A program made the translations under genes and the position numbers. Below are positions 39,908 to 62,600 of a DNA stretch of 64,000 nucleotides, one piece after another. Numbering within the stretch: the first letter of the stretch is position 1; the number at the start of each line of letters is the position of its first letter. Location of the stretch: assembly GCA_019843655.1 (NCBI GenBank), contig JACDQD010000102.1, positions 9,929,501-9,993,500 on the forward strand. Direction: 5' to 3'. Under the pieces are notes generated by a model that saw only the letters and a program-made list of their open reading frames with translations, searched no databases and was not told where the DNA came from. The DNA is from Lethocerus indicus. Its lineage: Eukaryota > Arthropoda > Insecta > Hemiptera > Belostomatidae.

Positions 39908-40560
39908 TTGGTGTAAGACCTAGGAAAATATTATTTCCACAAGTGATTACATTTGGTCTTGAATTTGGGTCTGAAACATGAACCTTCCATATTTCAAGGT
40001 GAAAACACTCAATATAACAAAAAAAATATAATGACAAAAGGGAAAATATTTATTGTTATTATTTAATAGCAATTATTTAATTCTGTTAATAAACAAGTTT
40101 GTTATCTACCGACAGACAATAATTTTGTTGAAATGCTCTCGGGAATGGAAGAGTTGATAAGAAACTGCATGGTTTTATTGCTTAATATTATCAATTAAGA
40201 TTTAATTAATATATGAATTATCTATGTATATAAAAGCCAATATGTGTATGTAAGCTTGTCAGGATTCTTCATGTGGATCTTAGCAACAATTTAATTGTTC
40301 AGATTTCCACAATAAAATAAAGAAAAAAATATTTTTATTATTCTGATAGAGTTAAGAACTAGGATTATTTAGAACTATTCTTTGGGCAATAAATAAATAA
40401 TCCCCCGTTGGACTGGTTTCTAGGACTACAAGCCCTAAGAACAAATAAGTACTGACAGAAAAATAAAATAAGAATCCCTAAAAACAAGAGAAAACAAACC
40501 CCCAAGAAGAAAAAGGCTTATACACAATTAAAAAACAAGATCAGCATTGACATAATTCCC

Positions 40561-40785
40561 AAAAATTCCTGGAATTTTTAATAGATCTTTTTGTTGTGAT
40601 CATCAAAGCAATTGCCTTTTAACCCATAAATACTTTCTGGGGGTTGCAATCTCTTGAGTTTCCACTTTTCTTGGAAACAACATTTTCTTAATTCCATTTA
40701 CAACATGGGTAAGGAACACCCCCCTCCAACACAATCCACAAATTCCTTGAATTTTTTCAATCAGATCTTTTTCATTCTGAACATT
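40561..40785 (+). repeat. imperfect direct repeat, about 45 bp twice
   Basis: The segments 40561-40603 and 40741-40785 share AATTCCT(G/T)GAATTTTT, then ATAGATCTTTTT or TCAGATCTTTTT, then a TGA.CAT ending, about 140 bp apart. Similarity is partial and in AT-rich sequence, so chance is possible. Confidence 0.3.
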
Positions 40786-42654
40786 AATTTTGGAAATAAA
40801 AAGAAACTATATAGCGTGAGACTGCAGAATATGGCAAGTGTGATGTAAGAAACTCACTTTTTTGTGGCCAAAAACTTTTTTAACTCGCTGTGCAGTATGT
40901 GCAGGGGCAAAATCCGGATTTGAGTTTGGCGCTTCTCCTTTCGTTATTTCTTGGCGCTTTTTCATGGACGTCTAAATGCTTCAATGTCACGGTTTTTTGG
41001 AGTTTTTTTCAGACTTTTCCCTCATATTAAAATTATTGTGCTCTCAATATTGCCTGGTGACTCGTTATTTAACCTTAAATCTGAACTAATTGCCTCTTCA
41101 TCTTGGGCTCATTCTTCCCGTTTGTTTCACCCCATAAAAATACTATTCCTTGTTTCCGAACAAAGCACCCCGTCCCGCCTCATGGAGGCGTTCGCGTTGT
41201 CTATTGACGATGGGAGAAACCTCCCAGAGGGAAACCTTAATCCATGTCTGCCACTATTAAATGAGATGGAATCTGGGTTTAAACAATCCCGATTATCTCT
41301 TTTCAGCGCTACACCCTGTTCACAGTTGCCCAATTAACTAGACAAAGAATCTCCTATTAAACAAGACGTATTAAAGGTTTTATATTTTCAAAACAATGAA
41401 GCCAATTCTGCGAACTTAGTCCAGACTATTAATTCAGGTGTGTTTGTTCGTATTAACGGGTGATTATACCTGCCATTTGATACCTAATTGCTGATTGAGG
41501 TAACTATGAGCATATAAATCTTAATGTACAATATTAAAAATTTACACAGTGATGTAAGCACTTTGTCAAATCGCTGTTTCGCTATCGGATTACTCCAACT
41601 TGACTGGAATATTTCTTGGAAGGGCTTTTAATTATCTTTCTCCATTATACTGTTTGATTTAAAAAGTTTTCAGAAATTAAAATACGAAAGTCAAATATAA
41701 ATGGTCATTTTTGTTGTTATTATTAGCACAGATATTATACCTAAAGACTATCAAACTGGATGATACCACCTGAAAATGTATTCCACGGTTAAATTCTTTA
41801 AAGTATTCTTTAAAACATTCAACAGGAATAAATTCCATCAAAACTATTCTTAAATCATGGCAGCCAAGTAGGAGGAGAAGAAGAAATCATTCACTTAGCG
41901 ATCATTTTAACAAGAATTATAGCTATCACTGGCCTCTTATTTATCTCTAAACTCAAAATAAGGCATCTCACAGATTATTAAGAAATCTTTCGATAACTCT
42001 GACGATGCCGAAAGCTAATTGATAACATAATCAATTCTCCCGGTTCGTTTATAGGAATGTATTAGTACGTTTTAGTGAAGCGGACCGAGAACACTACGTC
42101 TTTCCCAAGTAATTATGTTTGCCAAAATATTCGCTATACATATTAAGTTATTACTGTACATTATTATCCTGAAATTTATAATTTCCTTTTCCCTCTCCTT
42201 TGAGGTATAATTTTATTATTACATATTCTATTTCAAAATTATTTATTTGGCTTTATTAACAATAATGTTATAGGCACACGTTATAGAAACAAAACTTTTA
42301 CTTTTACTAGATAATGTCTTTGCCAACATTTTCCGACCTTGATAATTTGTGCCTAATTGTGACAACAGTAACTCGCACAACGAATGCTTCAAATGTCCTA
42401 ATTGGTCAAGCGAGAAATTGAACACTTCCACGGGAGTGCTGATGTCCAACTCGGGGCAAATTGTTGCAGTTGCCCCGTTTTTATGTCTCTAATATACTTA
42501 GTCAACAAGTAAGGAGGTTTAGGAGTAAGTACCCTCGGGATTCTATAATAATCTCTAAATTGCCAGTAAATTAGGTCGATAGTTTATCCATCAAACTAAA
42601 AATAGAAAATAAGCAGAAACGGAATGAAAGAAAGTTTCTCCTTTCCGCAAAACT

Positions 42655-42780
42655 GAATACCGTAGATTTTGTGTTTCTGTCTCCTCTCGCTGATTTGGTC
42701 TTTTGTTTGAGGAGACAGAAACACACAAAATCTAAGGTATTCCAACCCTTCGCAGACCACAAAACAGGTATGTGAAACTA
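42655..42780. repeat. foldback (inverted-repeat) element, copy 2
   Basis: Arms 42655-42686 and 42709-42742 pair over their full length, with one mismatch and one 2-base bulge around a 22-base loop. This is the strongest long hairpin in the window. The right flank up to about 42780, read on the minus strand, contains ATACCTGTTTTGTGG and GGTTGGAATACC, matching the left flank of copy 1 at 37519-37652. The higher arm identity than in copy 1 suggests either a younger copy or selection on the hairpin. Confidence 0.65.
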
Positions 42781-43571
42781 AATATTTCAAATTATAAAAT
42801 AAATTTACTTCTACAGGTGTAAAAATGAATTTCAGTTTCATAAATTTGTTCATATTGCTGCTAGTTACATCTTTGGAATCACTTGTCAGATGAATAAACA
42901 ATCCAAGTTGCGTCATATTATGGTAGCATAGTCATAGCAATGGATTACCTCAGCGTTATTTTTTACTTTTTTGTATACCTAGCCACAATTTTTTTACATT
43001 CGAAATAAACGGTACTCGTTTAGACAATTTTTGTCGAAATGTGTTAATTAAATTAATCTCGATGAAAGTACGATTATTGTTATTTTTTTAGCTCGGGTAT
43101 ACATGATGGTATTTCCCAGGAACATTAAGCGACCCAACACATTAATAATAATAATACACACAATAATAATATTGAGAAGTTTAAACATATTATGTGTATA
43201 AAATATTCAGATCCACGAAAATACTGAAGCCGAAGTTACATTCTTTTTTTTAAAGAAATGTTTGTTTGAAACATGAAAAAAGTGGATGAATAATTCTGCG
43301 ATGTGATCAGATTTATGAAAAACTTGTTACGTAGTTGATAGGGTATTCCTTCATTGGAGTGTTTTAAACTCAAAATATTTTCCTCCTCCGTGGCCCCTAG
43401 AAGATAAAAAATACTTCTTATTCGAAGTAGAAAAAAAAGTTGTCCAAACTGCTGTATGACCTTGTAACCTTACTGAGCTTATAATTGTAGCGCCAAGATT
43501 CTTCGATTCCCAAATACTTGACTACTCCCCTAGTATAATCGGTCCAAGTTCGTGACGTAATCGGGTACATG

Positions 43572-43579
43572 TATAAAAG
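43572..43579 (+). promoter_or_regulatory. TATA box of the amylase gene
   Basis: TATAAAAG lies 56 bases before the amylase ATG. With start-site spacing of about 30 bases, transcription would begin near 43600, giving a 5' leader of only about 25-30 bases. Very short leaders with strong TATA boxes are typical of insect digestive-enzyme genes. Confidence 0.8.
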
Positions 43580-43582
43580 TGA

Positions 43583-47556
<3,974 letters not shown>

Positions 47557-47595
47557 AACTGGATTTCTAGTTGTATGAAGTGGAAATATAATTTA

Positions 47596-47601
47596 AATAA
47601 A
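47596..47601 (+). terminator. amylase polyadenylation signal AATAAA
   Basis: The first AATAAA after the stop codon lies 40 bases downstream, implying a very short 3' UTR to match the short 5' leader. Confidence 0.75.
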
Positions 47602-48500
47602 TAATCATTATATTTGTTTTTATTATACCCATTTCATTTGATTTATAAGAAACTAATGTTAAATTTTTATGTATTTGTCAAGTTTACTGAAGTAAAGAAG
47701 GTTCAGTGACTAAAACATAAAAATGTATTCATTAATAATTGTCATATATTCAATCAAATATTAAATTATTGTTACATATCATTCAATGAAATATCCATTC
47801 ATTAATCAGTCATCAGTTATTTATTTCCAGCACTCAATTTATTTAATTTGGTAAATTACTCATCATTATGACTTTTTAGATATTAATAAATTTCCCCCAA
47901 ATTACTCTACAAACTTGTTAAAATTGCCTCCTATTTTCAATATGTTAATTTAAAATCAAATTAAAATAGAAGTAAAATATACACCGAATAGTAAAAATGA
48001 AATTCCTAATTTTTATTTTTATTTGTATGTGCCATGTTTTCCACTTTGAAATAATGAATGGATATTACCTCTAATTAATTATCTTTTTTTATTGTTCGCT
48101 CCACTGCATCCAGTAGAACAGTAATTATTTTCACTTGTGTTGTATAAGCGGTAGCAGTTTAAAATATTTTTGTTACGGTAATATTTGACATCCCATACGC
48201 CATATTTGACAATGTTAAAGAGGACTTTATTCTGTAAGTTTTTTTTATGCTATTACAGTTTGTTTTGTGAATGTGATTCTGAGTAGGTGTTATTAAATTA
48301 TTTATATATGCAATAAACCAAATACAGAGATAAACTGTTTTATATAACTAATGTAAAGAATTCAATTAAAAATAAAGCTTTCTTTATTATGTATAATTAC
48401 AAAGTAGTATAAATCTATCCTTATAGAACAAATAGAGGTGGCATGAAATATTTTTAAATTTTGGCGGTATTATTTGCAGAGCTGGTTGGTCAGGTCTGAA
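47602..48500. other. intergenic spacer, amylase to enolase
   Basis: About 900 bases of AT-rich sequence without an open frame or recognisable repeat. It separates the amylase 3' end from the enolase promoter; both genes point right. Confidence 0.7.
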
Positions 48501-48560
48501 CCAATGAGAGGCGGTCTCTATTTATAGGGGCATTTCCTTTTTATCCGCATGTCCTTCTCT
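48501..48560 (+). promoter_or_regulatory. core promoter of canonical enolase
   Basis: A CCAAT word (48501-48505) lies about 20 bases before a TATA-like TTTATAG (48521-48527). A pyrimidine-rich CTTCTCTCACATT stretch about 30 bases further on is a plausible initiator near 48555. The position fits an untranslated first exon ending at 48670. Confidence 0.55.
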
Positions 48561-48670
48561 CACATTTAGAGGTCGACCAGACTCTCTCTCTCTCTCGCAG
48601 TTAAGCCTGGTTGTCTCTAGAGGTTTGTCGCTCTCCCTTCATACCGCACCACCATTAGCTAACATATTCC
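48555..48670 (+). other. untranslated first exon of canonical enolase
   Basis: A strong donor, GTAAGT, begins at 48671. A matching acceptor (TTTTTTGTAG) ends at 49244, 23 bases before the enolase ATG. This implies a 5' UTR exon and a 574-base leader intron. The exon holds a (CT)n tract. The exact start is estimated from the TATA-like box. Confidence 0.6.
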
Positions 48671-49267
48671 GTAAGTAAGCCCAGCTATCTTGAGTTCAGA
48701 AATATCCGTTCGATCTCTACTGTCGTTGAGACTTCGCCGTTTCAATAATTAAAACCGTTGTCTTGTCAGTTTATTAATAGCCAGTTGCCGGCATAGCAAA
48801 GTGCCTGTAGTTGTGCCGGCTTTTGTGTGACACAGTTAAAATAAAGAATAGCCGGAGATAATCGATTTGCCCTTATTCAATCCAATTTACCCTGTTACTT
48901 TCGGTTATTGCTGCTACTCGTTAAGTTTGTTGAATACAATAATTTTAAGACTAGTAAAGATTTCAACTTTATTTCGAGCAGGTAATGGGTAAATTGCGTG
49001 TTTGAACACATAGTGGTCACTAATAAAAATCGATTTGCTTTCCAATGGACTGCATACTGGGGTGGAGATATTGATTAACCTAGTTTAAGTCAGACAACAT
49101 TCTTATAGATACTATTGAAGTTTATCTACATTTATACTACTATTACATTTTCTATTACTACTACTATTACTACTGCTTCTTCATCGCTTTAATTAAATAA
49201 TTAAACTTGTATCTAAACTTATTAAACAATTTAATTTTTTGTAGGTCGACATTTCAGCGAAATAACA

Positions 49268-54427
<5,160 letters not shown>

Positions 54428-54598
54428 ACTGGAACACAGTTGCTTGCAGTTAGCTTTAAAAGGCTTAACATGAAAGAAATTTAAATGTTGGCATATGTTG
54501 ACAGTATTACGTGTTCACATGTATAGTGGCACTGTTGTTGTTGCACCGGTTTCTTCATTACATCTTTATTTATAAGCTATGAAAAATTCTGCCAAGTA

Positions 54599-54604
54599 AA
54601 TAAA
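54599..54604 (+). terminator. enolase polyadenylation signal AATAAA
   Basis: AATAAA lies about 170 bases after the enolase stop codon. It is the first good signal downstream. Confidence 0.7.
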
Positions 54605-55769
54605 TATATTTTCCTTGTTTAAAGTTATAGAATATTTTTATTTGAAAATATAATTTTTGGAGAGTAACATTTTTTTTTATAACCCCCTGTCCTGAAATAT
54701 TCCTTTTTGTCTTCTTCTTTATGATCAGAATAGAAACAAGAAAATTAACAACAAAAAAAGAAAATACTTTTAATATTTTCTAAAAGTATTGTAGTTTATA
54801 ATAAAGCATTTTTTTATTACGAGCTAGTACCAAGCTTTACTTGGATGGTTCAGTTATACTTGCAATGATAATTCAATCATAACACATACTGACTGATAAT
54901 GGTTTTTAAAAAAAATGCTCCGAGTGTTTTAGTTTTTGATATCTAATTAAATTGGAAACAAAGACATTTACTTTAGGTAATTGGCTCTTCTGAAAGTATA
55001 AAAATTATTAACCTTCCAGGTCTCATATTATTGGGTTGACAACTATGTAATTTCACCAACAAGTGGCGTTGCACATATTTTTAAGTACATCAACATCTTT
55101 GCACAGATAAGATTCTTTGATATGTTATTATTTGGTCCTTTCTGAAACATTCAGTATCAAAATTACATTGACCAGTTGAATTGTGTGTGTATAAAAAGCT
55201 AAAACATGGTGAACCAAAGTGAGCATTTCCATCACATTTTGCACATATTATTCTTGTTTGTACACTACATTTTTGGTACAATTCTAATTAGCTAAAATAA
55301 GCACTTAGGGTTATCTATATGGGTGCCAAGTTTGAACCAAATCGTTCAAGGGGTGTGGATTTGTATGAGGGACAACACACAATCACAACACACAGAATCA
55401 CAAACTTTCATCTCTGTATATGAGCTGGTAATATCTTAGTTCGGGAATTTTTAAGTAAATCATATTTTATTTGACAATTAATTAATTAAATATAAACGAT
55501 CACATACAGGTTATCACTTGTATTATTATTTCAACTTTCATAAAACATTATTCGCAAGTCCTAATTTAATTAAATCTACAGGCAAAAAACTTATTTGTAC
55601 TTATTACACATGTGCTGATGTTTGAAAGTTTCATAACTTCTAATAAAACAGCTGGAAATTTCTTAAATTAAATTACTAAAATCTTAATTCCCATATAGTA
55701 AGCCGCTTCTTACATGCGCTTTCATTATTTATATCGAAATATCTTCTTCCAGATTCGTTTAAAGAAAAC
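54605..55769. other. spacer between the two enolase genes
   Basis: About 1.2 kb with no gene. It holds the probable 5' region of the second enolase (no clear TATA box within 100 bases of its ATG) and, at about 55320-55435, a retroelement-tail-like segment listed separately. Confidence 0.65.
55320..55435 (+). repeat. transposon 3'-tail-like segment
   Basis: GTGCCAAGTTTGAACCAAAT, a TCAAGGGGT word, repeated CACA/CAGAATCACA words and ACTTTCATCTCTGTATAT follow the order of the widespread insect repeat tail (TGCCAAATTTCATC..AATCGGTTCAG...ACAAACTTTCGCATTTATAATAT) seen at 3' ends of RTE-like LINEs and some non-autonomous elements. Only the tail is recognisable. Confidence 0.35.
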
Positions 55770-58897
<3,128 letters not shown>

Positions 58898-59657
58898 AGA
58901 TAGAGATAATATTTATATTATCTTATTTATATTAATATTATATGAACAAAAAATACTTTTTTTCATGAATATGCAGATTTATTTTCTGAACACATGAATA
59001 TTTTATTCTAATTATTCATCGCCGTATCAATATAGTGCATAAAGTAGTATATAACTGGTATATAATTCTTTTAATATCTAAAATTTATTGAAAATTTTCT
59101 GTATATAAAACCGCTTACAATAGAATATTTTCAATACAGAATACGAATGGAATGCGTTCAATTATTTAAATATTCTTCATGAAAAATATAAATACATATT
59201 GAGAAAAAAGTTTCTGTTAACTCGTAATTTCAATCATTTATACCAGTTTGGAATTATTATTCACGAGTCATAATGATAATGATCAATCACAATCATCATT
59301 CAGTAAATTAGTGTCAGCCATAAAATATCCTGACAAAGCATCGTGTCTGCACTGTGTTAGAGGATCACAAGTCTTATGTACCTGCAATACATAATCAGAA
59401 ATTATGTTCTGCACCATGATTTTTACCGTCGTATGTCCATGAAATTAAGATGGCACTAAAAATCAGCTGAAGCGGGGTCCAATATGTACTGTCAGTTTGA
59501 ATCTGTGTTGAGATTGTGATGTTCTTGGTTATTAAAATTTATTTGAAATATTTACTTTCGTGTACTTTTAATCTATAATTTTTGTTACCATTAATATTTC
59601 ATGAACTTTCTGATATATCAGGTTATATTATTTTAGTGTTATTCATTTGTGAGTGCA
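58898..59657. other. spacer, enolase paralogue to bHLH gene
   Basis: About 760 bases of AT-rich sequence without a recognisable gene. Its end, TTATTTTAG at 59628-59636, could be an acceptor for an untranslated exon of the bHLH gene, but no donor was assigned. Confidence 0.55.
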
Positions 59658-62600
59658 ATGGGAGGGAAGAAAACAATGGAGTAAGAATTCTTTCATTTTG
59701 TATGGTTCAACTTGGGTCTTGTTTAACTTCAGCGTATTAATTGAATTATGACCTTTTAAGAAAATCCCGGGAGTGGGAAAAGGAGAGACGGGATAAATTG
59801 AATCATAATTTTTTGGAACTTGGAAAACTATTACCAGATCACGATCCTGCCATGACATTGAGCAAAAAACAAATTTTAACTCAAGCAGCAGAATATATAA
59901 AGTTGTTGCAAGAACAAAATAAACAGATATTGAAAGAAGGGACTGACTCAGTATTGAGTAAGTGTATTTCTTTATTTATCTTAACTATCTGCTAGTTGAA
60001 CTATACAATAAGGGACAAATCATAATAATATTTATCTTTGTTCGTGCCGTTTATATACAATTTTTTATCTCAATATCTTATGTACAGGAATTGAAGCAGA
60101 GAGATTGAAGAGGAGAGTAGCTCAACTATTATTGAAGACTAAACTTCTTGTTGATGCTCTTAGAACAGCAGGTGTCCCTATTCCAAGGAAAAAGAATGAT
60201 AAACAATCTCAGAATAAAAAACAACGTCCCAATACGATTTCAGACTCATCCAATCAGAATAAAATGAATGGTCAGTTATTTTGGGTGTTTTATGTAATTA
60301 CATGATGACATTTAGTATGTTCATAAGCAGAATTCATTGAGTTGTCATTATTATGAATTATCTTATAGCATTAACATTCATTAGATATTCCAGCTTTCCT
60401 GAAATGTATTTGCTTATTAATGAAGAAATTTCTGTTTAATTTAAAATATTTGAATAACCTGGAATTACTTTTTATATTAAAATAAATTATTATTTACATT
60501 GTGAGAGCATGCTTACAAACTTTCATGAATGATAATAAAAATTACCTTAGAAAAATTGTTTACTTTGAAATTAAAAGTTATGCACTGTTTGTAGGTAAGA
60601 AGAAAGTAACAGAAGTAGAGAATACAACTCGAGAGAAGGATTCAAAGAAAAAAGTGAAATGTGGCTGTGATAAAGTGAAATCAAATTCACATAAAAATCC
60701 TCTAAAAGAAATAAATTCTACAGTTCAATCTAGCTCAGTTGTTACTAGCACTACAAGCAGTACTGGAAAACCTGTGGTTAGCACATCTACTACTTCAACT
60801 AGTTATTCAGAAAATAAAGTTGCAGAAAGTAGGGTTGCGGAAGTTCAGAAAAGTGTATCATCATCATTATTGATACCAATATCTCATACTGGGATTATAA
60901 GTGGTTCAGTGGTAGCTCCAGGAAGTATTCAGACATTAGCTCCTGTGCTGGACAGAAACATTCTGTCTAATCTTGGCCCTGGTACTTTAATATTAGCAGA
61001 TGGTCGTGTTGTCAATATGCCACCAATTGTGCCACAGATTGTAATGAAACCACAGCCTGCAGTGATTGTAATGCAAAACACTAGGAAGAAAGAAAAATTA
61101 TTGATCCCAAAACGTGATATTACAAAGACTACATTTGCTAATAAGGCCCCCATTCCTGCAATTAAACACTATAGGCTAGAGTCACCTCGTACCAGGACTA
61201 CTGCTGCAAGAAGTAGAGTCAAAAAACTCAAAACTACTATTGTTGCCCCTTCAAAAGTATTCAACCAAGGTAACAAGCAAGTTAAAAAAACAGAGCAATC
61301 TGATACCTCTAATAACAGCATTTCTACCTCAGAGTGTAGTGATAAAAATTCCACTAATCACTTGAACTCTCAAAAAGAAACAGCGGATGCACCTTCTGTT
61401 GAAGTGCAAGAAAATGTAGATAAGGTTCAGGTTCAGTCTTGCGAAGACCATGATGCAGTAATGGACACAGGAGTTAAACGTAAAAATGAAGATGCTGCAG
61501 ATTTAGAATCTAACAAAATACCTAAACTAATTAGGGATAGTAATACAGAAAATTTAGTTCCTTCCGGGGAAGTGTTAAGTGAAATTGATAATGAAAAATT
61601 AGGAGACAGTGAAGTGCAGTCCCAACAGTCAGATCATGGTATATCAGAAATAAATCAATCTGAGACAATTGAAATAAGTGCTGATAAGGAAGATGCCTTG
61701 AAATTGAATCAGAATAAATATACTATTGATGCATTATTTAATAAATCTGATGATCCTCAGGTTGTTACCAAGACTGCAAGTCCAATAAAAGATAGTATAA
61801 TAGGATTATCGTACCAAGGTACTACAAACCAGGTTAACCACAGTAATGACAATAATGGTGTTTCAGTAACAGAGACTAATAATGATGATAATAATAATAG
61901 TAGTAATAGTAGTAGTTGTACTAATAGCAGTACTACTATTAATAATAATAATAATGATGCGACAGAGACAGCAGCTGAAACTCAGCAACCAACACCTTTG
62001 TCAGTAGCTTCCCCAGTTCAGTCATCTGCACCTCCTGTTAACATAAGTGAAAGAATTGAATGTGTGAATGTCGGAGATAAACAGATTCAAGCAGATGCTG
62101 CTAAATTAAATTCTAAGCCAGATGAAAAAATACCAACTCTTCCTCCAACATCATTGCCATGCTCATCATCAGAATTAGTATCTGATGTCATCAGTTCTTC
62201 CTCCAGTACAGCTGTTGAACTGACAACCAAAACTACAACAACTCTTACGAATGCTGCATATTCTAACAATTCTGAAAATGTGAGTTATAAAATAGATTGT
62301 AATTTATCATCAGTTGATTTTCTAAGAAGTAGAGAGCTGCAAGATCAGCGTAACACATTTATGCCTATTATAGATGATGTCAGACTTACATCTGAATTTT
62401 CAAGCGATTTATTTAACTCTTTGCAAGTTCCATCTGCAATAGGTGGGCAGCATCCTGAGTCTATATCTCCAACAGCAGCATTCCTCCTAGCCTTCCCTCT
62501 TGTTTCTACTTCAAAGAATGCCGACAATCCAGTAGATAATGAGAATCATGAAAATCAGCACACCAACACACCTACAACCTTTCTACAGATTGGAAATATT

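Larger units (their letters stand above)
39201..43571. other. AT-rich intergenic region upstream of amylase
   Basis: From about 39.2 kb the CCGG/GGCC-rich patches become rare and the sequence is mostly AT-rich, as in the introns further right. No gene is supported. A 128-codon open frame on the + strand (40951-41337) has no recognisable domain and no clear splice context. A Helitron-like word (TATGTATATAAAAGCCAATA) near 40222 is too short to call. Confidence 0.55.

Noticed and set aside
40222..40260. Possible Helitron 5' end (TATGTATATAAAAGCCAATA word)
   Set aside because: The resemblance is confined to one short AT-rich word; no matching CTRR end with hairpin was found.
40951..41337. 128-codon open frame, + strand, upstream of amylase
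   Set aside because: No domain or conserved motif recognised, the frame opens without a clear start context, and the antisense frame is also open over part of it.
59741..59760. Upstream extension of the bHLH exon through LNYDLLR
   Set aside because: The frame is closed by TAA at 59738 and contains no ATG; the acceptor ending at 59760 joins the 23-base first exon in frame and gives a proper start.
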